From Bacillota bacterium (GTDB lineage Bacteria > Bacillota > Clostridia > Peptostreptococcales > Anaerovoracaceae), in the NCBI GenBank assembly GCA_016302545.1, contig JAEDNK010000035.1, forward strand, positions 1-14,824: 14,824 nucleotides of DNA, given 5' to 3'. Every line of letters begins with the position of its first letter. Position 1 is the stretch's first letter. The notes below the pieces were generated by a model that worked only from the letters and a program-made list of their open reading frames with translations, was not told where the DNA came from and did not search any database. Below are positions 7,875 to 13,023 of the stretch, in pieces. The position numbers and the translations under genes are program-made.

Positions 7875-7962
7875 TTTAGATGAGGCTGCAGGGCATTCAA
7901 AAAGCTTTGCAGCCCTTTTTATACATTTTTGTAACACAAAACCCGCAAACCGTTGAAACTAA
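7875..7962 (+). repeat. Direct repeat, left copy (DR-L)
   Basis: The first 61 bases (7875-7935) are identical to 11264-11324. After one single-base indel and one substitution, the last 24 bases (7939-7962) are identical to 11327-11350. The repeat contains the pyr terminator, the half-palindrome TATACATTTTTGTA and a conserved core ACCCGCAAACCGTTGAAAC. Together with DR-R it brackets the sigma-factor cassette. Confidence 0.93.
7884..7920 (+). terminator. Terminator at the end of the pyr operon
   Basis: Inverted repeat GGCTGCA (7884-7890) and TGCAGCC (7908-7914), followed by C and five T residues (7916-7920). The loop of 17 bases can add two more GC pairs. The same hairpin occurs unchanged at 11273-11309 as part of the flanking direct repeat. 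Confidence 0.82.
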
Positions 7963-7979
7963 TACAAAAATGTATAAAA
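7917..7979. repeat. 17-bp perfect inverted repeat with 29-nt loop
   Basis: 7917-7933 (TTT followed by TATACATTTTTGTA) pairs perfectly with 7963-7979 (TACAAAAATGTATA followed by AAA), and a G-U pair can be added at 7916/7980. The loop, 7934-7962, is the conserved core of the direct repeat. It could be a second, weaker transcription terminator, a protein site or a remnant of a small mobile element. Confidence 0.75.
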
Positions 7980-7989
7980 GTCTTGCATG
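7963..7989 (+). repeat. Diverged copy of the purE promoter upstream segment
   Basis: Matches 11572-11598 base for base except for three C-to-T type differences (positions 7973, 7981 and 7988). The copy includes the -35 of the purE promoter (TTGCAC there, TTGCAT at 7983-7988 here) but similarity stops just after it. No -10 box is present at the right distance (8006-8011 reads TGCTAG), so this copy should not be an active promoter. Confidence 0.7.
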
Positions 7990-8114
7990 ACCATAAGCCA
8001 TCTAGTGCTAGACATCAGGCATCGCTGAAAATCGGCCTGAGCCTAAGTTCTGATGGAAGTCGAAATGGGGCAAGGCCGTTTCGTACCTGTCCTCCCTATT
8101 TTATTTTACCATGT
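7990..8114. other. Non-coding stretch with potential RNA structure
   Basis: No convincing gene lies in these 125 bases between the left repeat and the 3' end of the anti-sigma gene. Several complementary pairs are visible: CATCAG (8013-8018) with CTGATG (8050-8055), or alternatively TCAGGC (8015-8020) with GCCTGA (8035-8040); and CGAAATGG (8061-8068) with CCGTTTCG (8076-8083), an 8-bp stem with one G-U pair. CGGCCT (8033-8038) can also pair with AGGCCG (8073-8078). On the minus strand this is the 3' untranslated region of the sigma/anti-sigma operon and could serve as its terminator, although no strong U-tract is seen. I do not recognise a known RNA family. Confidence 0.35.
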
Positions 8115-8777
8115 TTATTTCACCATGCTTTTCGCCATCTCATAGAGGATATCTGCATCACAAGTTCCCTGAAGGACATAAAATCGTATTCCGTCTGTCC
8201 AGAAAAGCGCATGTAAACCGTCTTTGAAATAAGAATATCCTTTGTAACCGTTTATTGCAGTCTCTTCAAAGTCAGCATCTTCGTTATCGATACTCAGCCC
8301 CATGTTTTCCACATCTTCGCATTGTGAAAAACCGATTAACTCTCCCTGAGAATTTTCATAACTTATTATTGTGGAGTATTCATCAGTATACTGTTCTGTA
8401 ATAGTAAAACCTTCAGGCGTAGAAGGCAAATCGGATTTATCGGTATCCTGCCGCAACTCTCCGTCGATATCAAAATACACATCCAAAGTTCCTTGCTGAG
8501 GATTGTCTTTCTCGTGCCATGTGATGTAATGGATTGCAGCGGCGCAGCCCGCAATGGCCAAGGATAACAAAGCAATTAAAACAGCAATAAAGGCCCTGCG
8601 AATTCTTTTTCGACCTATGCTTACGTAAGAATACGAGGCTTTTGAAATGACTTTGTCCATACTTTTCTCAAACCGTGCGGAAAACACGTATCCCGAATAT
8701 GGGTTTTCAAAGTTATCGAGCCATGAAAACTCTTTATCCAGCGCACTTTCAAGAGCGACATCAAAATTACTATTCAT
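8115..8777 (-). CDS. Membrane-anchored anti-sigma factor-like protein (DUF4367 type)
   Basis: A 220-residue single-pass membrane protein. Residues 1-61 form a cytoplasmic part with SARFEKSMDKVI and a basic GRKRIRR stop just before the membrane. Residues 62-82 are a transmembrane helix. Residues from about 95 to 220 are an extracytoplasmic domain with GFTITEQYTDEYSTIISYEN and QGELIGFSQ segments, typical of DUF4367 proteins found beside ECF sigma genes. By family it would bind and hold the sigma factor until a surface signal arrives. I chose the ATG at 8777: AAGGAGGGG lies just before it, and a TTG 21 bp further out is the only longer option. It overlaps the end of the sigma gene by 8 bp, implying coupled translation. 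The signal sensed is unknown. Confidence 0.75.
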   Translation of the reverse strand: MNSNFDVALESALDKEFSWLDNFENPYSGYVFSARFEKSMDKVISKASYSYVSIGRKRIRRAFIAVLIALLSLAIAGCAAAIHYITWHEKDNPQQGTLDVYFDIDGELRQDTDKSDLPSTPEGFTITEQYTDEYSTIISYENSQGELIGFSQCEDVENMGLSIDNEDADFEETAINGYKGYSYFKDGLHALFWTDGIRFYVLQGTCDADILYEMAKSMVK

Positions 8778-9312
8778 GTTGATACCCCTCCTTCTCAAGC
8801 CATTTTTTTAGCATACCTCTTGCTCGCTGTACTCGTTTCTTTGCAGTTTCAACGGGAATATTCATCAATCCGGAAACTTCGCTTAATGTATATCCGTATA
8901 TGTGATGGAGATAAAGTGGGTCGCGATAGATTTCCGGCAGCTCTAATATTCCTTCAGTCAGTAATTTACCGGATACCGTTTCGAATACATCTTCCGCGCC
9001 AGTAAAAACATCATTTTCTGTGTGAGTATTTAAATCAACGAGGCTATTCCTCTTATCTGCGATGGTGATAGCTGTATTTCTGACAATAATAACCGAAAAA
9101 TTTCTCGTCCGGGGACAATTGATTTCTCCAACCTTGTGAAAATTTTTCGCAATGCGCAGGAAAGCTTCCTGAACAGCGTCTTCCGCCAGGTGTTCATCCT
9201 TTAGTATATCTTGGGCAACATAAAACATGAGATGCCGATACCGTTCATACAGGTCGGTAAACCTGAGCTTGTCTTCCTCTGTGTCAATGAGTGTTAGATA
9301 CAGACTTAGCAT
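8770..9312 (-). CDS. ECF-type RNA polymerase sigma factor
   Basis: A 180-residue sigma-70 family protein of the extracytoplasmic function group. Region 2 covers about residues 18-62 and includes the core-binding helix AEDAVQEAFLRIAKNF. Region 4 covers about 120-172 and contains the helix-turn-helix (GYTLSEVSGLMNIPVETAKKRVQRAR). Between them is a linker with no extra domain, so it is a minimal ECF sigma. The ATG at 9312 has a G-rich box 7 bases upstream. It is the first gene of a two-gene operon with the membrane protein that follows, the usual sigma then anti-sigma order. It probably directs its own operon and perhaps the divergent secreted-protein genes, but that is inference. Confidence 0.9.
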   Translation of the reverse strand: MLSLYLTLIDTEEDKLRFTDLYERYRHLMFYVAQDILKDEHLAEDAVQEAFLRIAKNFHKVGEINCPRTRNFSVIIVRNTAITIADKRNSLVDLNTHTENDVFTGAEDVFETVSGKLLTEGILELPEIYRDPLYLHHIYGYTLSEVSGLMNIPVETAKKRVQRARGMLKKWLEKEGYQHE

Positions 9313-9343
9313 AATATTTCCCCCCTTTTGGTAGGTCGATTTT

Positions 9344-9349
9344 ATTATA
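9344..9349 (-). promoter_or_regulatory. Candidate -10 box upstream of the sigma gene
   Basis: Minus-strand TATAAT (9349-9344) lies 32 bases before the sigma factor ATG, in very AT-rich DNA. No good TTGACA-like -35 box is found 16-18 bases upstream, and an ECF-type promoter cannot be excluded. Treat as tentative. Confidence 0.35.
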
Positions 9350-9379
9350 TATAAAAATTCCCTACAAATAAATAAAAAT

Positions 9380-9393
9380 AAAAAAAAAAAAAA
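9380..9393. repeat. Homopolymer tract of 14 A residues
   Basis: An uninterrupted run of 14 A on the plus strand, in an A-rich block (about 9365-9393) between the divergent sigma and secreted-protein transcription units. Such tracts bend DNA and are prone to length change, so it could tune promoter strength. Confidence 0.7.
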
Positions 9394-9468
9394 TCTTTCT
9401 TCCCTCTGTCCCCAAACATAGGGAGAGGAAGGTTATTATGGGTAAAGATGAGGAAGGAGGTGAAAATA

Positions 9469-9885
9469 TTGAAAAGAATTAGTAGATTATTGATTTTTAT
9501 ATGCCTTATTCTTTTGCTTTCTACATCGGCCACATTTGGAACTGTTTCATCAACACCGAACATTAAACCTTTTGCAGAGAATTATGTGAAGGCATCCGCA
9601 TCTATTTCATTGTCAGATAGCACTGTCAAGGTTTCCGGCATTATAATCGGAAAAGTGGGACAGACAACAAAAACTTCGATACACCTGTATCTGCAGCAGT
9701 ATAAAAGCGGAAGATGGGTAAGTATTGATGACTGGACATCTACAGCTAATGTTTATTCTGTTTCACTAATAAAAACAAAAGTTGTAGCAAAGGGGTATAA
9801 ATATAGAACAAAGGCAGTATGTACGGCTTACATTGGCAGCACAGAAGAAACAGTAACAAAATATAGTGAGAGCGTTAATTATTAA
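9469..9885 (+). CDS. Small secreted protein, DUF6147-like
   Basis: A 138-residue exported protein. The N-terminus (KRISRLLIFICLILLLSTSA) is a clear signal peptide, cleaved around residue 20-25. The mature part is a beta-rich domain with SASISLSDSTVKVSG, SIHLYLQQYKSGRWVS and a C-terminal YRTKAVCTAYIGS segment, which resembles the small secreted DUF6147 proteins of Firmicutes. That assignment is from memory of the pattern and is tentative. I chose the TTG at 9469 because AAGGAGGTGA (9454-9463) is at the right distance from it; the ATG at 9448 has no ribosome binding site of its own. It begins a three-gene plus-strand group divergent from the sigma operon, and the next gene starts 15 bp after its stop. 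Its function is unknown. Confidence 0.7.
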   Translation: MKRISRLLIFICLILLLSTSATFGTVSSTPNIKPFAENYVKASASISLSDSTVKVSGIIIGKVGQTTKTSIHLYLQQYKSGRWVSIDDWTSTANVYSVSLIKTKVVAKGYKYRTKAVCTAYIGSTEETVTKYSESVNY

Positions 9886-9900
9886 AAGGGGGAGAAAGCA

Positions 9901-11025
9901 ATGAAAAAGAAGATAATTAGTTTGTTGGTGATTATTACTTTGTTATGCAGCACATCTTTGACTTATGCAGATACGGTAAATTTTAAAAGGCAAACAGGAA
10001 TACGGCTTAAAAACTCAGAGGAAGTAGCAGAATATGTAGAAAGGGTAATCGGGGAAGAAAAAATAAATAACAACATAATTGAAAAGAAAAATTATTATTA
10101 TGTAGAAGGAGCAGGATGTGATATAATTGTACCGAAAGATGGTCAAAATCATATCTCTATACAATCTGAGGTTTGTGATATTTCTATGAGCCTACCTGAT
10201 GAAGTAAAGAAAGTTAAAAGTATTGTTTCAGAAAAAGGGACAGCAATCTATAATTGTGTAGATGAAGATATGAGTGTTGCGGTGCAAGCAATTTCTGACA
10301 AGCAAATGGGTGTGACTATTGACTCTGTACGGACTATGGTTACCATTGAAAATGCTACTGCTCCAAGGATATATGAATTTGACTTTTATTTGCCTGATGG
10401 ATGCCGGTTACTTAAATCAGAAGATTATCACGGCAACAATTCAGATGCAGGTTACATTTATATTGTGAATGATAACAATAGGATGTTTGATGTTGAAAGT
10501 GGTACTTATATGCCAGAATTATTAGGTGTAATTGAGCCGGCATGGGCGATAGACGCTAATGGAAACAGGCTAGATATAAGGCATGAAATAAGTGGAAAGA
10601 CATTGAAACAAATTGTTGAATTCAATGACAATAGTGTGTTCCCAATTGTTGCAAATGCTACAACCTCGACAAAGCCAAAGAATGAAAAAATTGAAACGGT
10701 GTTATCGGAGTCATTTAAATTGAATAATGCAACATTAGGACTTCCTGGTTTAGGTGCCTCAGCGGCAACGGCCATTCTAACGGAAAAAGCAAAGGAAAAG
10801 GCAACCTCTATCATTGTTGCAAAACTTGGTTCCAAAGCAATTCCTATAGTAAATTGGGCTTTATTTGGATTGTCGGCGTATTGCACATATCAAGGATATA
10901 AAGGATATACATACACTAAAGTTTCAATTGTGTGTGATTTGTGGGCAATTTATAAACATCAAGGCGGAAGGTGGGTTAGAGGATTTGGATACAAAGTCAA
11001 TCTATCTGTTGAAGGCTCTAATTAA
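9901..11025 (+). CDS. Secreted protein of unknown function, 374 residues
   Basis: I do not recognise this protein. The N-terminus is a signal peptide (basic MKKK, hydrophobic core at residues 5-18, likely cleavage after TYA at 23). Residues about 24-270 look like a soluble, beta-rich extracellular region, with YEFDFYLPDGCRLL and IYIVNDNNRMFDV among its segments. Residues about 281-335 are glycine- and alanine-rich and hydrophobic, broken by a lysine-rich helix (TEKAKEKATS), and include IPIVNWALFGLSAYCTY. The last 40 residues are aromatic and basic (YKHQGGRWVRGFGYKV). GGGGGAG precedes the ATG. Base composition is strongly AT-rich: 17 of 60 bases are G or C at 10081-10140, against 34 of 60 at 4501-4560 in pyrD. 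Expression with its secreted and membrane neighbours suggests an envelope or surface role. A toxin or bacteriocin role is possible but unsupported. Confidence 0.7.
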   Translation: MKKKIISLLVIITLLCSTSLTYADTVNFKRQTGIRLKNSEEVAEYVERVIGEEKINNNIIEKKNYYYVEGAGCDIIVPKDGQNHISIQSEVCDISMSLPDEVKKVKSIVSEKGTAIYNCVDEDMSVAVQAISDKQMGVTIDSVRTMVTIENATAPRIYEFDFYLPDGCRLLKSEDYHGNNSDAGYIYIVNDNNRMFDVESGTYMPELLGVIEPAWAIDANGNRLDIRHEISGKTLKQIVEFNDNSVFPIVANATTSTKPKNEKIETVLSESFKLNNATLGLPGLGASAATAILTEKAKEKATSIIVAKLGSKAIPIVNWALFGLSAYCTYQGYKGYTYTKVSIVCDLWAIYKHQGGRWVRGFGYKVNLSVEGSN

Positions 11026-11046
11026 CGAAAGAAGGTATGAACTAAT

Positions 11047-11250
11047 ATGAGTACATTCGGATTAAAAATTTTGATTAGGGTAGTAATCCCATACACTTTC
11101 GGACTCTTTTTTATCTATTGGGGAGGCAGGAAAGCACTAAAAAAAGAGAGAACCTTGTCAGATGTGATATATTTACTGGGCGGCTTATTTCTCTCAATAG
11201 GTGCGGTGTGGCATCTGCTGTTTGTCGCTGACGTAAGCATGTACAGTTAA
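11047..11250 (+). CDS. Small membrane protein, 67 residues, two helices
   Basis: Hypothetical protein with two predicted transmembrane segments: about residues 8-25 (ILIRVVIPYTFGLFFIYW) and 39-61 (VIYLLGGLFLSIGAVWHLLF), joined by a basic loop GGRKALKKERTLSD. It starts 21 bp after the 374-residue gene, with a weak box GAAGGT (11031-11036). It ends 13 bp before the right direct repeat, whose terminator should end this transcription unit. It might be an immunity, assembly or accessory partner of the secreted proteins, but no family is recognised. Confidence 0.6.
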   Translation: MSTFGLKILIRVVIPYTFGLFFIYWGGRKALKKERTLSDVIYLLGGLFLSIGAVWHLLFVADVSMYS

Positions 11251-11263
11251 GGAGATGCTATAT

Positions 11264-11350
11264 TTTAGATGAGGCTGCAGGGCATTCAAAAAGCTTTGCA
11301 GCCCTTTTTATACATTTTTGTAACCGAAACCCGCAAACCGTTGAAACTAA
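11264..11350 (+). repeat. Direct repeat, right copy (DR-R)
   Basis: Partner of the repeat at 7875-7962: 61 identical bases, then one single-base indel and one substitution, then 24 identical bases. The start-to-start distance is 3389 bp. It carries the terminator for the secreted-protein genes. Identity ends abruptly at both edges. Confidence 0.93.
11273..11309 (+). terminator. Terminator of the secreted-protein gene group
   Basis: GGCTGCA (11273-11279) pairs with TGCAGCC (11297-11303) and is followed by five T residues (11305-11309). It is identical to the pyr operon terminator because both lie in the direct repeats. Confidence 0.82.
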
Positions 11351-11585
11351 ACTGCGTGTGTTACAAAGGGGGTGTACAGAGGTCAGCCGTGCCGATTACA
11401 TAAATGGATAAATATATAATCTAGAGCGATTTATCCCATATACACCAGTCTGAGTTTGACATTTATGGTTACGGAAATGGAAATATCGCCGTCTTAGGAC
11501 GCTGCAGTGAATTAAGAAAAAAATGCTTTGTAAGATTTTAAATTTTTTATGCGGGCTGCAGCGACTGGTGCTACAAAAATGCATA
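11309..11585. repeat. Element with nested terminal inverted repeats, possible MITE
   Basis: The ends TATACATTTTTGTA (11309-11322) and TACAAAAATGCATA (11572-11585) are inverted copies with one mismatch. A second inverted pair lies inside: TTACAAAG (11361-11368) and CTTTGTAA (11526-11533). Each inner block is exactly 38 bases from its outer block, so the arrangement is symmetric. The interior (11351-11571) has no gene. It shows further pairs: GGTGTA/TACACC (11371-11376 with 11441-11446), GGATAAAT/ATTTATCC (11406-11413 with 11429-11436) and CACCAGTC/GACTGGTG (11443-11450 with 11563-11570). It could be a non-autonomous mobile element or a structured RNA. The right end abuts the purE promoter. Confidence 0.4.
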
Positions 11586-11591
11586 AAAGCC

Positions 11592-11620
11592 TTGCACGGA
11601 GGAGCACAATTTGATATAAT
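11592..11620 (+). promoter_or_regulatory. Sigma-A promoter of the pur operon
   Basis: -35 TTGCAC (11592-11597), 17-base spacer, perfect -10 TATAAT (11615-11620). Transcription should start near 11627, about nine bases before the riboswitch. Confidence 0.85.
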
Positions 11621-11635
11621 ATGGGCATAAGAACA

Positions 11636-11706
11636 GCTTTTTGTGACTGACGGAAGTGCGGATAACCGCAAGGGAGCAGGAAGCGTAGATTGCCGACCGT
11701 CTGGGC
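11636..11706 (+). promoter_or_regulatory. ZTP (pfl) riboswitch aptamer
   Basis: P1 is GCTTTTTG (11636-11643) with CAGGAAGC (11677-11684), including two G-U pairs. The conserved TGACTG follows it. P2 is TGCGG (11657-11661) with CCGCA (11666-11670). The conserved GGGAGC sits at 11672-11677. After a short linker comes the second conserved block, CCGTCTGGGC (11697-11706). A pseudoknot forms between GACGG (11649-11653) and CCGTC (11697-11701), and P3 between GCC (11692-11694) and GGC (11704-11706). This is the full ZTP riboswitch consensus. ZTP and its monophosphate ZMP (AICAR) accumulate when 10-formyl-tetrahydrofolate is short, and binding normally turns purine and folate genes on. Confidence 0.92.
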
Positions 11707-11748
11707 GTATTTGTTCCTTGCATTTAAGGTACGAATATGCCCTTTTAT
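11703..11748 (+). terminator. Expression-platform terminator of the ZTP riboswitch
   Basis: A 12-bp stem (11703-11714 with 11731-11742, two G-U pairs), a T-T mismatch, a further CCTT/AAGG stem (11716-11719 with 11726-11729) and a six-base loop, followed by TTTTAT. The left arm begins with GGGC, which is also the aptamer P3 strand, so ligand-bound aptamer and terminator exclude one another. Ligand should therefore allow read-through into purE. Confidence 0.85.
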
Positions 11749-11770
11749 ATTTCAAAAAATGGAGGACAAG

Positions 11771-12265
11771 ATGAGAAAGATCGGATTAGTAATGGGTTCC
11801 GACAGCGACCTTCCCGTAGTGGAAAGAGCTATCGACACCCTTAAGGAATACGGTGTGCCTTTTGAGGTCCATGTGTATTCAGCCCACAGAACCCCTGTGC
11901 CGGCAGCTGACTTTGCCAGAAATGCCAGAGAAGCGGGCTTCGGGGCAATCATAGCATTCGCAGGAAAAGCAGCCCATCTGGCAGGAGCAATTGCTGCGAA
12001 CACCACACTGCCTGTAGTTGGAGTACCTGTAAAATCATCGAATTTAGACGGCATTGATGCCCTTCTGTCCACTGTACAGATGCCTTCGGGAATACCTGTA
12101 GCCACAGTTGCCATAGACGGAGCAGTCAATGCCGCTTTGCTTTGCATACAGATGCTGGCCATAGAAGATAAGGAGCTGGCAGAACGCCTCATCGCCAAGA
12201 GAAAAGAGGCTGAGGAAACAGTTCTGGCAAAGAATCGCAAAATAGAAGAGCAGTTCAATAAATAA
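11771..12265 (+). CDS. purE: Phosphoribosylaminoimidazole carboxylase, PurE type
   Basis: Small cytoplasmic PurE enzyme of de novo purine synthesis, giving the C-4 carboxylated intermediate CAIR. The 164-residue product has GSDSDLP (9-15) and SAHRTP (37-42, catalytic H39). The substrate loop reads FAGKAAHLAG, where common class I enzymes have GAGGAAHLPG. VGVPVKSSNLDGIDALLS and SGIPVATVAIDGAVNAA follow. I chose the ATG at 11771 because GGAGGA lies directly upstream; a longer in-frame reading would start inside the riboswitch. No purK is seen next to it, so whether it uses N5-CAIR (class I) or CO2 with AIR (class II) is not settled by context. First gene of the pur operon. Confidence 0.92.
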   Translation: MRKIGLVMGSDSDLPVVERAIDTLKEYGVPFEVHVYSAHRTPVPAADFARNAREAGFGAIIAFAGKAAHLAGAIAANTTLPVVGVPVKSSNLDGIDALLSTVQMPSGIPVATVAIDGAVNAALLCIQMLAIEDKELAERLIAKRKEAEETVLAKNRKIEEQFNK

Positions 12266-12318
12266 GTTAAATCAAAAATCAATATAAATCCCAAATAAAA
12301 ATTAAAGGAGCTTAAAAA

Positions 12319-13008
12319 ATGGAAAAGACACTTGTTTACACCGGAAAAACCAAAAACGTATTTGCACTTGACAACGGAAACTATCTCTTAAAATTTAAAG
12401 ATGACTGCACCGGCAAGGACGGTGTATTCGATCCGGGTGAAAACTCAGTAGGGCTCACTATCGACGGCGTAGGTGATGTTAACCTCCGTATGTCAATTTA
12501 TTTCTTTGAAAAAGTAAACGCAGCAGGAATCAAAACTCACTATGTAAGCGCAGATCTTGAAAACACAACTATGGAAGTTCTGCCTGCAAAGGTTTTCGGA
12601 CACGGACTTGAAGTTATCTGCCGTCACAAGGCAGTAGGAAGCTTCTATCGCCGTTATAACGAATACATCGAAGAGGGAGCAGACCTTCCTGCATATGTGG
12701 AAACTACATTCAAGAACGATGAGCTTGGCGACCCGCTGGTAACAAAGGATGGCCTTATCGCTCTGGGCGTTATGACAGCAGAACAGTATGAAGACATTAA
12801 GGTTATGACTCAGCAGATCACTCAGATTGTAGCAGATGACCTTAAGGAAAAAGGTCTCGTGCTTTATGACATCAAGTTCGAATTCGGATATGATGCAGAC
12901 GGCAAGGTAATGCTCATAGACGAAATCGCTTCCGGCAACATGCGTGTATATAAGGACGGAAAATATATCGACCCTATGACACTTTCAGAACTTTTCTTCG
13001 CAAAATAA
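12319..13008 (+). CDS. purC: SAICAR synthetase, variant C-terminus
   Basis: Joins CAIR with aspartate using ATP to give SAICAR. The 229-residue product has the N-terminal YTGKTKNVF nucleotide segment, LLKFKDDCTGKDG, EVICRHKAVGSFYRRY (the HR-GS substrate loop, about residues 98-113) and a C-terminal DEIASGNMRVYKDGKYIDPM. Ordinary PurC proteins have DE-I/L-S/T-P-D followed by a different tail, so this belongs to a divergent branch. AAGGAGC precedes the ATG. It lies 53 bp after purE and 15 bp before purF. Confidence 0.9.
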   Translation: MEKTLVYTGKTKNVFALDNGNYLLKFKDDCTGKDGVFDPGENSVGLTIDGVGDVNLRMSIYFFEKVNAAGIKTHYVSADLENTTMEVLPAKVFGHGLEVICRHKAVGSFYRRYNEYIEEGADLPAYVETTFKNDELGDPLVTKDGLIALGVMTAEQYEDIKVMTQQITQIVADDLKEKGLVLYDIKFEFGYDADGKVMLIDEIASGNMRVYKDGKYIDPMTLSELFFAK

Positions 13009-13023
13009 GGAGGACATAGAATA

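Noticed and set aside
8050..8065. CTGATG followed shortly by GAAA, reminiscent of a hammerhead ribozyme core
   Set aside because: The required CTGANGA is broken (G in place of the last A), there is no room for stem II between the two blocks, and GAAA is already part of another stem.
7953..8216. Plus-strand open frame of 87 codons across the left repeat and the anti-sigma 3' end
   Set aside because: No ribosome binding site, it runs antisense through the anti-sigma gene, starts inside the repeat, and its product has no gene-like features.
9438..9482. Tiny 14-codon open frame (ATG at 9438) before the small secreted protein gene
   Set aside because: It has a purine-rich box upstream, but its codons are simply the ribosome binding region of the next gene, and nothing suggests a leader peptide function.
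7875..11350. The direct repeats as tRNA-type integration (att) sites of an integrative element
   Set aside because: No tRNA gene, integrase, excisionase or transposase is present between the repeats, so site-specific integration cannot be claimed.
11690..11770. Upstream in-frame start for purE
   Set aside because: It lies inside the ZTP riboswitch and its terminator; GGAGGA at 11761-11766 and the conserved MRKIGLVMGSDSD start support 11771.
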